64,000 nucleotides of DNA, taken from Terrimesophilobacter sp963702165. GTDB lineage: Bacteria; Actinomycetota; Actinomycetes; Actinomycetales; Microbacteriaceae. The position numbers and the translations under genes were made by a program. Location of the stretch: the NCBI GenBank assembly GCA_963702165.1, contig OY969722.1:1116001-1180000 (forward strand). Direction: 5' to 3'. How positions within the stretch are numbered: the first letter of the stretch is position 1; the number at the start of each line of letters is the position of its first letter. The notes beneath the pieces are model-generated. The model saw only the letters and a program-made list of their open reading frames with translations. It had not been told where the DNA came from and made no database searches. Positions 44,947-53,575 of this stretch are shown here, in pieces.

Positions 44947-45808
44947 GGTAGACCAACTCTCTCGCGAGCTGTCGGTACGATTCGGCGGCCTGGTGCTCGG
45001 GCGCGAAGGCGGTAATCGGAGCGGCGGCGACCGACGCATCCGGGAACTTCACGGTACGACCGATGACGGTCTCGAAGACCCGGTCGCTGAACGTCTCGAC
45101 GACCCGCTCGAGCACCTCGCGCGAGTGCAGCGTGCGGGAGTCGAACATGGTGGCGAGGATGCCGTCGAGCTCGAGCGCCGGGTTGAGGCGGTCGCGCACC
45201 TTGTCGATGGTCTCCACCAGCAGGGCAACGCCGCGGAGGGCGAAGAATTCGCACTCGAGCGGAATCAGCACGCCGTGGCTGGCGGTGAGCGCGTTGACGG
45301 TGAGGATGCCGAGCGAGGGCTGGCAGTCGATCAGGATGACGTCGTAGTCGTTGGCCACGCGGCGCAGCACGCGGGCGAGGATCTGCTCGCGGGCGACCTC
45401 GTTGACCAGGTGCACCTCGGCCGCCGACAGGTCGATGTTCGCCGGGATGACGTCGAGGTTCTCCACACTGGTCTTCTGGATGGCCTCGTGCGGGTCCTGG
45501 TTGCTCAGCAGCAGGTCGTAGACCGTCGGCACCTCGTGCGTCTGCACGGCGAGACCGGCGGACAGGGCGCCCTGAGGATCAAAATCGACAGCGAGGACCT
45601 TGCGGCCGTACTCTGCGAGCGACGCACCGAGGTTGATGGTGGTCGTGGTCTTGCCGACCCCGCCCTTCTGGTTGCACAGCGCGATGATGCGCGCCGGGCC
45701 GTGACCGTTCAGGATTTTCGGGGTCGGGAACTCCCGCAGCGGGCGACCGGTAGGCCCAAGCACGGGAACCTGGGTTCCCTCCAGCTCGACCACGTCATTC
45801 CGCTTCAT
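44930..45808 (-). CDS. ParA-family ATPase
   Basis: 292 residues. The deviant Walker A KGGVGKTTTTIN follows a 45-residue N-terminal tail. FDPQGALSAGL and DVILIDCQPSLG are the other ATPase motifs. This is the ParA homologue that sits upstream of scpAB in many actinobacteria and helps chromosome segregation; the true chromosome partner is usually elsewhere near oriC. Confidence 0.85.
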   Translation of the reverse strand: MKRNDVVELEGTQVPVLGPTGRPLREFPTPKILNGHGPARIIALCNQKGGVGKTTTTINLGASLAEYGRKVLAVDFDPQGALSAGLAVQTHEVPTVYDLLLSNQDPHEAIQKTSVENLDVIPANIDLSAAEVHLVNEVAREQILARVLRRVANDYDVILIDCQPSLGILTVNALTASHGVLIPLECEFFALRGVALLVETIDKVRDRLNPALELDGILATMFDSRTLHSREVLERVVETFSDRVFETVIGRTVKFPDASVAAAPITAFAPEHQAAESYRQLARELVYRGAAA

Positions 45809-45913
45809 GTTCGAAAGTCTAAAGGCGGGTCATCGCGGACTCTGACCGGCACGCCCGGCCGCGCGAGGCTCGCCTCTACCACTGGTTGAAGGTTGGCGCC
45901 AGCATTGAACCGC

Positions 45914-45975
45914 ATTGAGTCGGGAGTTGTTGCCCTTTTGGGGGCGGCCATTTGGGCCAAAACTCCCGACTCGAT
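45914..45975. repeat. Intergenic palindrome, same family as 49282-49345
   Basis: ATTGAGTCGGGAGTTGTTGCCC (two arms of about 22 bases; left 45914-45935, right 45954-45975) pairs with most positions matched. The sequence GAGTCGGGAGT and its complement recur in the palindrome at 49282. It lies between xerD (ends 45997) and parA. Confidence 0.75.
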
Positions 45976-45996
45976 GGGTTTTTGGGGGTTTGGGGG

Positions 45997-46947
45997 TCAG
46001 CGGGCGCGCGGGTGCGCGGTCGTGTACATGTCGCGCAGGGTGTCCGCCGTCACGAGCGTGTAGAGCTGGGTCGTGGCGACGGATGCGTGGCCGAGCAGTT
46101 CCTGCACGACCCGCACGTCCGCTCCGCCCTCCAGCAGGTGCGTGGCGAACGAGTGCCGGAAGGTGTGCGGCGACACCTCGTGCTCGAGCTTCGCCTGCTC
46201 TGCGCGCTGCTGCACGATCAGCCACACGTTCTGCCGGCTGAGCCGCGCCCCGCGCTGCCCGAGGAACAGCGCCGGGGTGCCGCTCCCGCGCGCCACCAGC
46301 AGCGGCCGCACCCGCACCAGGTAGGCGTCGATCGCCGCGCGCGCGAAACTGCCGAGCGGCACGATCCGCTGCTTGCCGCCCTTGCCGAACAGTCGCACCA
46401 CATCCCCGGTGCCGAACTCCGCGCCTGCACCGTCCTCGGTGGTCAGCACGTCGTCGACATTCAGGTCGACCGCCTCCGACACCCGCGCGCCGGTCGCATA
46501 GAGGAACTCCAGCAGCGCCTTGTCCCGGAGGTCGCGTTCGTCGTCGCCATCCGTCATCGCGAGCAGCGCGCCCATCTCCTCGACCGTGATCGCCTTCGGC
46601 AACCGGCTCGGCAGCTTGGGCGGGCGGGCATCCGCCGCGACATCCGCCTCGACAACGCCTTCCTCGAGCAGGAACCGGTGGAAGCCGCGCACCGACGACA
46701 GCATCCGCGCGGTCGAGGTCGCCGCCAGCGCACCGTCGCCCTCCCGCAGCGACCGGGCGAACCCGGACACCTCGGCGGCCGTCACCTCCCCCGGCAGAGT
46801 CAGCCCGGCAGCGGCCAGAAAGTCCAGGTAGGCGCCGAGGTCGCGCCGGTACGCCGCCACGGTGTTGGCGGAGAGGCCGCGCTCGATCGCGACATGCCGC
46901 AGGTAGCGCTCAAGCGCCTTGTCGAGCGTGAGGTCAGCGCCGCCCAC
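45997..46947 (-). CDS. xerD: Tyrosine recombinase XerD-like
   Basis: 316 residues. A SAM-like N-terminal DNA-binding domain (LERYLRHVAIERGLSANTVA) precedes the catalytic domain. Its residues are Arg in YATGARVSEAV, His-Arg in HTFRHSFATHLL, His in LGHASVATTQ and the Tyr in TTQLYT. It resolves chromosome dimers at dif. GTG 46947 is used since it overlaps the NUDIX stop, as is common here. Confidence 0.88.
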   Translation of the reverse strand: MGGADLTLDKALERYLRHVAIERGLSANTVAAYRRDLGAYLDFLAAAGLTLPGEVTAAEVSGFARSLREGDGALAATSTARMLSSVRGFHRFLLEEGVVEADVAADARPPKLPSRLPKAITVEEMGALLAMTDGDDERDLRDKALLEFLYATGARVSEAVDLNVDDVLTTEDGAGAEFGTGDVVRLFGKGGKQRIVPLGSFARAAIDAYLVRVRPLLVARGSGTPALFLGQRGARLSRQNVWLIVQQRAEQAKLEHEVSPHTFRHSFATHLLEGGADVRVVQELLGHASVATTQLYTLVTADTLRDMYTTAHPRAR

Positions 46948-47506
46948 GCAGCACCGCTTCGGTGAGCACGGCGTGCGCGAGGATCGAGTTGCGCAACCGC
47001 CCGTCGAGCACCGCATCGAGCACCTCGTCGAGCGGCGCCCAACGCAGTTCGAGCTCGGCCTCCTCGCCGGTGCGCTCGAACGCATCCGCGGTCGCCGACA
47101 GCCCGGTCGCCCGGTAGACGATGATCTCCTCAGAGCTGCCGCCGGGTGAGCTGAAGAACCGGCACAGCGGCGCCCAGTCGGCCGCCACCAGGTCGGCCTC
47201 CTCCGCGAGCTCGCGCACCGCGGCATCCTGAGGCCCCTCGCCGTCGACATCGAGCAGCCCGGCCGGCAGCTCCCAGTCGCGGTGGCCGATCGGATGCCGG
47301 TACTGCTTGATCAGCAGCACCCGGTCCGCCTCGTCCACCGCAAGCACCGCAACGGCGCCCGGATGCTCCTGGTACTCCCGGGTCAGCTCGCCGTCACCGA
47401 ACGCGAACGTGTCGGCACGTACATCCCAGACCCTGCCGTCGAAGACGCGCTCGCTGAAGAGCACCGGCGCCCGGTACTCCTCGTCGCGCAGCGGCTCAGG
47501 CGTCAA
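46934..47506 (-). CDS. NUDIX hydrolase, ADP-ribose pyrophosphatase-like
   Basis: 190 residues. The Nudix box DAAVRELAEEADLVA with upstream ELPAGLLDVDGEG is complete. The N-terminus (FSERVFDGRVWDVRADTFAF) and FFSSPGGSSEEIIVY loop are typical of actinobacterial ADP-ribose pyrophosphatases found next to pyrG. The ATG lies inside the end of pyrG. Confidence 0.85.
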   Translation of the reverse strand: MTPEPLRDEEYRAPVLFSERVFDGRVWDVRADTFAFGDGELTREYQEHPGAVAVLAVDEADRVLLIKQYRHPIGHRDWELPAGLLDVDGEGPQDAAVRELAEEADLVAADWAPLCRFFSSPGGSSEEIIVYRATGLSATADAFERTGEEAELELRWAPLDEVLDAVLDGRLRNSILAHAVLTEAVLRGRR

Positions 47507-49191
47507 CCGGCTCAGCGACCTCGAACAGGCGGCTCGCGCGCTGCCGCTCGAGCGCGGCGGTCACCAGCCCACGGAACAGCGGATGCGCGCGGTTCGGCCG
47601 GGACCGGAGCTCCGGATGCGCCTGCGTCCCGACGTAGTACGGGTGCACCTCGCGCGGCAGCTCGACGTACTCGACTAGGTTCCGGTCCGGCGACATGCCC
47701 GGAGAACTGCAGGCCGGCATCCGAAATCTGCTCGCGGTATTGGTTGTTGACCTCGAAGCGGTGGCGGTGCCGCTCCGACACGCGCGGCTCGCCGTACACC
47801 TCACGCACAATCGACCCCTCGGCGAGGTCGGCCGGGTAGAGGCCGAGCCGCATGGTGCCGCCCAGATCGCTCGCGGCGATGATGTCGACCTGCTCGGCCA
47901 TGGTCGCGATGACCGGGTACTCGGTGTCGGGGTCGAACTCGGTGGAGGATGCGCCGGGCAGCCCGGCGACTTCGCGCGCGTACTCGATGACCATGCACTG
48001 CAAGCCGAGGCACAGGCCGAGGGTGGGGATGCCGTTCTCGCGCGCGAACTTCAGCGCGCCGAGCTTGCCCTCGATGCCGCGCACTCCGAACCCGCCTGGC
48101 ACGCAGATGCCGTCCAGGTCGGCCAGGTGCTTGGCTGCCCCCTCCGGGGTCTCGCACTCGTCGGACGGGATCCAGCGGATGTGCACCTTCGTCTGCTGCG
48201 CGAACCCGCCGGCGCGCAGCGCCTCGGTGACCGAGAGATAGGCATCCGGCAGGTCGATGTACTTGCCGACCAGTCCGATGGTGACGTCGTCCTTCGGGTC
48301 GTGCACCGCATCGAGCAGCGGCGCCCAGCGGCTGCCGTCGACGTCGTCCGCTTCGATGCCGAAGTGCTCGATGATGTAGGCGTCAAGGCCCTGCCCCTGC
48401 AGGATCGTCGGGATGTCGTAGATGCTCCCGGCATCCGGGCAGTTGACGACCGCCTCGGGGTCGACGTCGCACATGAGGGCGATCTTGCGGTTCATCGAGT
48501 CGGGCACCGGACGGTCGCTGCGGAGCACGATCGCATCCGGCTGGATACCGATCGAGCGCAGCGCCGCGACCGAGTGCTGGGTCGGCTTGGTCTTCTGCTC
48601 GCCGGCCGCATTCAGGTACGGCACGAGCGAGACGTGCACGAAGAAGCAGTTGGAGCGGCCGATCTCATGGCGCACCTGACGGGCGGCCTCCAGGAAGGGC
48701 TGCGACTCGATGTCACCGACGGTGCCGCCGATCTCGGTGATGATGACATCCGGCGCCTGCTCGCCGGCCGGCGCGGTGGCCTGCAGGCGCATCCGGCGCT
48801 TGATCTCGTCGGTGATGTGCGGGATGACCTGCACGGTGTCGCCGAGGTACTCGCCGCGGCGCTCCTTGGCGATGACGTGCGAGTAGATCTGGCCGGTGGT
48901 GACGTTCGCCGCCTGGCTCAGGTTGATGTCGAGGAACCGCTCGTAGTGGCCGATGTCCAGGTCGGTCTCTGCGCCATCGTCGGTGACGAAGACCTCACCG
49001 TGCTGGAACGGGTTCATCGTGCCGGGATCCACGTTCAGATAGGGATCCAGCTTCTGCATCACGACGCGTAAGCCACGCGCGGTGAGGAGATTGCCAAGGC
49101 TGGCAGCCGTCAAGCCTTTGCCAAGGCTGGAGACGACACCCCCCGTGACGAAGATGTGCTTTGTTGTCTCGGGGAAATGTTTGACCACCAC
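47496..49191 (-). CDS. pyrG: CTP synthase, frameshifted at 47697
   Basis: The N-terminal synthetase domain starts KHIFVTGGVVSSLGKGLTAA, and the glutaminase domain has the Cys in GLCLGLQCM. The frame goes wrong after DAGLQFSG; the next frame resumes MSPDRNLVEYVELPREVHPY and ends at 47496. One extra base at 47697 explains it, giving 564 residues. It makes CTP from UTP and glutamine and is essential. GTG 49191 is preferred; no clear Shine-Dalgarno precedes it, but TAGGCT lies about eight bases upstream, compatible with a leaderless message. Confidence 0.92.
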
Positions 49192-49281
49192 GGAGTTACA
49201 GCCTATCAGCGGGTCGGGCCGGTTCTCTGAGAGCGCCTTCCGCGTTTCGTGCCCGAATCGCATCGTCTCGCCCCGAAAACC

Positions 49282-49345
49282 CATCGAGTCGGGAGTAGTT
49301 GCCCTTATGGAGGTGCTTATTTGGGCAACTACTCCCGACTCGATG
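49282..49345. repeat. Perfect 23-bp intergenic palindrome
   Basis: The arms 49282-49304 and 49323-49345 are perfect reverse complements (CATCGAGTCGGGAG... and ...CTCCCGACTCGATG), with an 18-base loop. The arms resemble those at 45914-45975. No T-run follows either side. It lies between metQ (ends 49356) and pyrG. Confidence 0.85.
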
Positions 49346-49355
49346 AAGGGATGGG

Positions 49356-50330
49356 TTAGCGGAACAGCTCGGTCTGCTTCGCGAGCTCCTCCGCAAGCTG
49401 CTCGGGCGTCACGTCCTCCTTGAAGATGCCGTCGAAGCCGTCCTCAGCCTGGATCGCGTCGCGCACCGCGGCCGAGTGGTACAGCTTGACGATCGTCTTG
49501 TACGCCTCGTTGTCGGCGTCATCCGCCCGCACCGCGAAGATGTTCACGTACTGGCGCAGGTCGTCGCGATCGGCGTCCTCGACGTAGATCTGCAGGTCCT
49601 CGGTGACTCCGGCGGCGACAGCGAAGGCCGGGTCGACGAAGGCGATGTCGACGCTGTCGAGGGATGCGGCGGTCAGGCTCGGGTCGATCGGGGTGATCTT
49701 GCCGATGGTGGAGTTGGCGTAGTCGACGTCATCGAGGGTCGCGCTCCAGCCCGGGTTGCCGAAGAACTCGATGAGGCCGGCGGCCTCGAGCGCGAGCAGC
49801 GGGCGCACCTGGTTGGACGGGTTGTTGCTCAGCGTGACCTCTGCACCCTGCGGCACATCCTCAACCGACTCCCACTTCTTCGAGTAGAACCCGATCGGGT
49901 AGATCTCGCTCGCACCGATCGCGACGAGTGCGTCGCCCTCCGACTGCGACGCGTTGTACTGCGCCAGGTAACGGACGTGCTGGAACTTGTTGATGTCGAT
50001 GTCGCCGCTGGCGAGCGCCGGGTTGGGCGTGTTGTAGTCGGTGAACGAGACGATCTCGAGGTCGATGCCCTCGGCTTCGGCCTCCGCGACTAGGACATTC
50101 CAGAAGGACTTGCCTGCGTCGGCGACGCCGAGTCGCACGGAAACCGGCTCGACCGCGTTTCCGGATGCGGCGTCAGCGTTCTCGGATGAGCCGCCGCCAA
50201 GCCATCCTGGCACCAGCAGCACGGCGCCGACGATGAGTGCGACCACGACTACGGCGATGCCGGCGAAGAGCCCGGTGCGGTTGTTCTTGGGCTTCTCGGG
50301 GAGGGACGGTTTGGTGCTGCTGTCTGACAT
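49356..50330 (-). CDS. metQ: Methionine ABC transporter substrate-binding protein, MetQ-like
   Basis: 324 residues with an N-terminal membrane segment (GLFAGIAVVVVALIVGAVLL) that anchors it, with no clear lipobox Cys. The mature part is NlpA/MetQ-like: VSVRLGVADAGKSFWNVL, FTDYNTPNPALASGDIDINK and FQHVRYLAQYN. It should deliver D/L-methionine to MetNI. metNI lies 1.5 kb away on the opposite strand, with the FUSC gene between. Confidence 0.85.
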   Translation of the reverse strand: MSDSSTKPSLPEKPKNNRTGLFAGIAVVVVALIVGAVLLVPGWLGGGSSENADAASGNAVEPVSVRLGVADAGKSFWNVLVAEAEAEGIDLEIVSFTDYNTPNPALASGDIDINKFQHVRYLAQYNASQSEGDALVAIGASEIYPIGFYSKKWESVEDVPQGAEVTLSNNPSNQVRPLLALEAAGLIEFFGNPGWSATLDDVDYANSTIGKITPIDPSLTAASLDSVDIAFVDPAFAVAAGVTEDLQIYVEDADRDDLRQYVNIFAVRADDADNEAYKTIVKLYHSAAVRDAIQAEDGFDGIFKEDVTPEQLAEELAKQTELFR

Positions 50331-50543
50331 GATTCGCTTTCTCTTGGCTGTTTCGCGAGGGCCCCTGACGCCGTCGCAGCCTTCATCGTTCGCTCGACGA
50401 GCACGGTTCGCCAATCGTGTGACGAACCGTTTCATTTCGCAGCAGTACCCGAGCATGGCTCCGGCGAGCGCCGCCACTCTCCAGAGCGTTGGGGTAGCTT
50501 GTGCGGCATGCAGGACGCCCCCGATCCGGCACAGAGCTAGCCC

Positions 50544-51593
50544 GTGCCGCAGACGCTCGTCGCCCGCATCCGTGCCTGGTTCCGGCTCTCCAGCACGCAG
50601 ACCAGGCTGTTGCTCGCCGCGAAGGCCGCCATCGCCGCCGGTGTGGCGTGGGCGGTAGCGGGCTTGGCCCCTGGTGTCGCAGCCGAGTACCCGTACTACG
50701 CCCCGCTCGGTGCCGTGGTGGCGATGACCCCCACGATCGCGCAGTCGCTCCGCCACGGCCTGCAGACGCTCGCAGGACTCGCGCTCGGTGCGGTCATCGC
50801 CGCGGCCATCATCGCGTTGGGGCGTCCGACGCCGCTGACCGTGGCGTTGGCGGTGGGGCTCGCGATGCTGCTGTCCAGCGCCCGGCTGTTCGGCGCCCAA
50901 CGCTCCTGGGTGGTCACCGGGGCGCTGTTCGTGCTGCTGCTCGGCTACTCGCAGGCGGACGAGTACTCGTTCGGGTACATCATCCAGATGCTCATCGGCG
51001 TGGCGGTCGGGCTCACCGTGAACTTCCTGTTCCCGCCGCTGTACTTCTCCGAGGGCAGGCGGGCGCTGGATGCCGCGCGCGTCGCCGCCCGGGACCGCCT
51101 TCGCACCCTGGCCGATGGGCTGGATGCCGACGTCGACACCGGTCAGGATCAGAGCCGGCTGCCGCGCGTGGTGGATGAGGCCCGGGAAGCGGTTGAGCAG
51201 GCCGGCGAGAGTCGCCGCGGCAATCCGCGCGCGCGGCGGCACCGCGGAACGTTTGAGGAGGAGCAGCAGCAGCTCGCCGCGATCCAACGGATCAGTCGCT
51301 GTGTCGACGAGATCGCCGCGGTCGTCGACGACCCCGGCAACCTGCCCGCCGAGGTGACCGCGTCACTTGCTGCCAGCATCCGGGATTCGGCCGACGCGGT
51401 GGACGCGTGGAACGGTGGGGAGCTCACTTCAGCGCAGCTGGATGCGGCCGAGGAGGTTCTCGACCAGTTGGACGAGCGCATCGACGCCCTCCCCGAGCGC
51501 GGGGCTGCGCTGCGGATGGGGATGACCGCCTCGGCGATGACCCACCGCATCCTGGCGTTGCTGCGGCCATTCACCGCAGACAGCACCGAGTGA
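50544..51593 (+). CDS. FUSC/aromatic-acid-exporter family membrane protein
   Basis: 349 residues. The N-terminal half has about six helices (LLLAAKAAIAAGVAWAVAGL, ALFVLLLGYSQADEYSFGYI) and the C-terminal half is a charged helical domain, the layout of FUSC/ArAE exporters. GTG 50544 follows three bases after an in-frame TAG at 50538; upstream of it ATG 50508 would be in frame. Exported substrate is unknown. Confidence 0.75.
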   Translation: MPQTLVARIRAWFRLSSTQTRLLLAAKAAIAAGVAWAVAGLAPGVAAEYPYYAPLGAVVAMTPTIAQSLRHGLQTLAGLALGAVIAAAIIALGRPTPLTVALAVGLAMLLSSARLFGAQRSWVVTGALFVLLLGYSQADEYSFGYIIQMLIGVAVGLTVNFLFPPLYFSEGRRALDAARVAARDRLRTLADGLDADVDTGQDQSRLPRVVDEAREAVEQAGESRRGNPRARRHRGTFEEEQQQLAAIQRISRCVDEIAAVVDDPGNLPAEVTASLAASIRDSADAVDAWNGGELTSAQLDAAEEVLDQLDERIDALPERGAALRMGMTASAMTHRILALLRPFTADSTE

Positions 51594-51597
51594 CCGG

Positions 51598-51663
51598 TTC
51601 CGATGACGTTTGTGTCACCCGACGGCGAACGTTCGACGCCGAATGGCACAAACGTCATCGGAA
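51598..51663. repeat. Intergenic palindrome upstream of metN
   Basis: TTCCGATGACGTTTGTGTCA (51598-51617) pairs with TGGCACAAACGTCATCGGAA (51644-51663), one mismatch. The middle can pair further in part (CGGCGAA / TTCGACGCCG). It begins just after the FUSC stop. Confidence 0.8.
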
Positions 51664-51789
51664 TGACCGCGGGACTGTTCAGAACTGTTACGCCCCGATG
51701 TGATTCGGCGCGACGTGTTGCCTAACGTTGCAGGTCGGTCGGTTCCCTTCTCGCACCGCACGCAGTCCAGAAAGCAGCACACGCCACAC

Positions 51790-52812
51790 ATGTCAGCGAT
51801 CATCGAGTTCAGCCAGGTGTCCAAGTCCTTCCAATCGAAGGGCGCCCCGATCACCGCACTGGACGGGATCGACCTGAGCATCGAGGCGGGCGAGATCTTC
51901 GGCATCATCGGCTACTCGGGCGCGGGCAAGAGCACCCTCGTGCGGCTGATCAACGGGCTCGAGACGGCCACCAGCGGACGCATCGTGGTCGACGGCGTCG
52001 AGATCACGGCACTGAAGGAACGCGACCTGCCGCCGGTGCGCAGCCGCATCGGGATGATCTTCCAGCAGTTCAACCTGCTGCGCTCGCGCACCATCGCGGG
52101 CAACGTCGAGTTCCCGTTGAAGGTCGCCGGATGGCCGAAAGCCAAGCGCCGGGAGCGAGTCGCCGAGCTGCTCGACTTTGTCGGCCTGCTCAGCCGTGCG
52201 TACGACCATCCGGAGCAGCTCTCCGGCGGCCAGAAGCAGCGCGTCGGCATCGCCCGCGCCCTCGCAGTGTCGCCGTCGGTGCTGCTCGCCGATGAGGCGA
52301 CCAGCGCGCTCGACCCGGAGACCACGCAGGATGTGCTCGAGCTGCTCAAGCGCACCAACCGCGAGTTCGGCGTGACGATCGTGGTGATCACCCACGAGAT
52401 GGATGTCATCCGCTCCATCGCCGACCGCGTCGCGGTGCTGGATCATGGTCGGCTGGTTGAGACCGGCAGCACCTTCGACGTGTTCGCCGAGCCGAAGGCG
52501 GATGCGACCAAGAAGTTCCTGAAGACGGTCATCCGGAATCGACCGGATGCCGCAACCCTCGCCCAACTGCAGCGGGACCATCCGGGTCGACTCGTCACCG
52601 CCCAGGTGCGCGACGTCGCGGCGTTCGGTGACGCCCTCGAGGCGGCCAATGAGCGTGGCGCGCGCGGACGCATCGTCTTCGGCGGCTTCGAGCGGCTGCA
52701 GGGACAGGAACTCGGCAGTGTGACGCTGTCGTTCTCCGGGGAGGACGCGGCGGTGCAGGATGCGATCGAGCGCCTGGGCTCCGCGGCGCGCCTCGAGGAG
52801 GTGCACGCGTGA
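51790..52812 (+). CDS. metN: Methionine ABC transporter ATPase MetN
   Basis: 340 residues. Walker A GYSGAGKST, signature LSGGQKQRVGIARALA, Walker B LLADEATSALD and switch ITHEMDV are complete. A C-terminal NIL regulatory domain (residues about 260-340) senses methionine and inhibits transport when it is abundant. ATG 51790 is used because the upstream frame is not protein-like. No SAM riboswitch was recognised in the 195 bases before it. metI follows with a four-base overlap. Confidence 0.88.
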   Translation: MSAIIEFSQVSKSFQSKGAPITALDGIDLSIEAGEIFGIIGYSGAGKSTLVRLINGLETATSGRIVVDGVEITALKERDLPPVRSRIGMIFQQFNLLRSRTIAGNVEFPLKVAGWPKAKRRERVAELLDFVGLLSRAYDHPEQLSGGQKQRVGIARALAVSPSVLLADEATSALDPETTQDVLELLKRTNREFGVTIVVITHEMDVIRSIADRVAVLDHGRLVETGSTFDVFAEPKADATKKFLKTVIRNRPDAATLAQLQRDHPGRLVTAQVRDVAAFGDALEAANERGARGRIVFGGFERLQGQELGSVTLSFSGEDAAVQDAIERLGSAARLEEVHA

Positions 52813-53471
52813 ACACGACGTGGGAGGTGCTGTTCCCGAAGCTGGTCGAGAACCTGTGGATCACCCTCTACATGGTCTCGCTCACCCTGCTGATCGCGGG
52901 TGTGCTCGGGCTGCTGCTCGGGCTCGCGTTGTACACGACCCGCCCGAACGGGATCCTGCAGAACCGGGCGGTGTTCGCGATTCTCAACGTGGTCGTCAAC
53001 ATCGTGCGGCCGATCCCGTTCATCATTCTGATCTCGGCGCTGCTGCCGGTGACGCGGGCCGTCGTCGGAACCCACATCGGCACCAACGCGGCGATTTTCG
53101 TGATGATCGTCGCGGCGACCTTCTACATCGGACGCATCGTCGAGCAGAACCTGGTGGCGATCGACCCGGGCGTGATCGAGGCGGTGCGGGCGGCGGGCGC
53201 CCGGCCGGGGCGGATCGTCCTGTCGGTGCTGATCCCTGAGGCGCTTGGCCCGCTGATCCTCGGCTACACGTTCGTGGTCATCGGCATCGTCGACATGTCG
53301 GCGCTTGCGGGCATCATCGGCGGACGCGGCATCGGCGACTTCGCGCTGGTCAACGGCTACAACGTGTTCCGCTGGGACGTGACGCTCGTCGCCACCGCGG
53401 TGATCATCATCCTGGTGCAGGGCGTGCAGTTCCTCGGCAACTGGCTGGCGCGCAAGGCCCTGCGGTACTGA
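52809..53471 (+). CDS. metI: Methionine ABC transporter permease MetI
   Basis: 220 residues with five helices. The EAA-type loop (GVIEAVRAAGARPGRIVLSV) and GGRGIGDFALVNGYNVFRWD match MetI. GTG 52809 overlaps metN by four bases. With metN and MetQ it makes a complete methionine importer. Confidence 0.88.
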   Translation: MNTTWEVLFPKLVENLWITLYMVSLTLLIAGVLGLLLGLALYTTRPNGILQNRAVFAILNVVVNIVRPIPFIILISALLPVTRAVVGTHIGTNAAIFVMIVAATFYIGRIVEQNLVAIDPGVIEAVRAAGARPGRIVLSVLIPEALGPLILGYTFVVIGIVDMSALAGIIGGRGIGDFALVNGYNVFRWDVTLVATAVIIILVQGVQFLGNWLARKALRY

Positions 53472-53488
53472 CCGCCCGTCCCGGCGCA

Positions 53489-53533
53489 CGCGCGGGTGTT
53501 TCTTTCACGCGCGGGTCAAATAACACCCGCGCG
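53489..53533. repeat. Intergenic inverted repeat between metI and recN
   Basis: CGCGCGGGTGTT (53489-53500) and AACACCCGCGCG (53522-53533) are perfect complements. A second pair, CGCGCGGGTC and GACCCGCGC, overlaps them, so the core GCGGGT appears four times in alternating orientation. It lies between convergent genes. Confidence 0.7.
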
Positions 53534-53575
53534 AGGAAGTTCGACCCGCGCAAGGGTCGCGCCAGCCCGAAGCGC

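Noticed and set aside
51594..51789. SAM or methionine riboswitch upstream of metNI
   Set aside because: The segment contains the palindrome at 51598-51663 but none of the conserved SAM-riboswitch core sequences.
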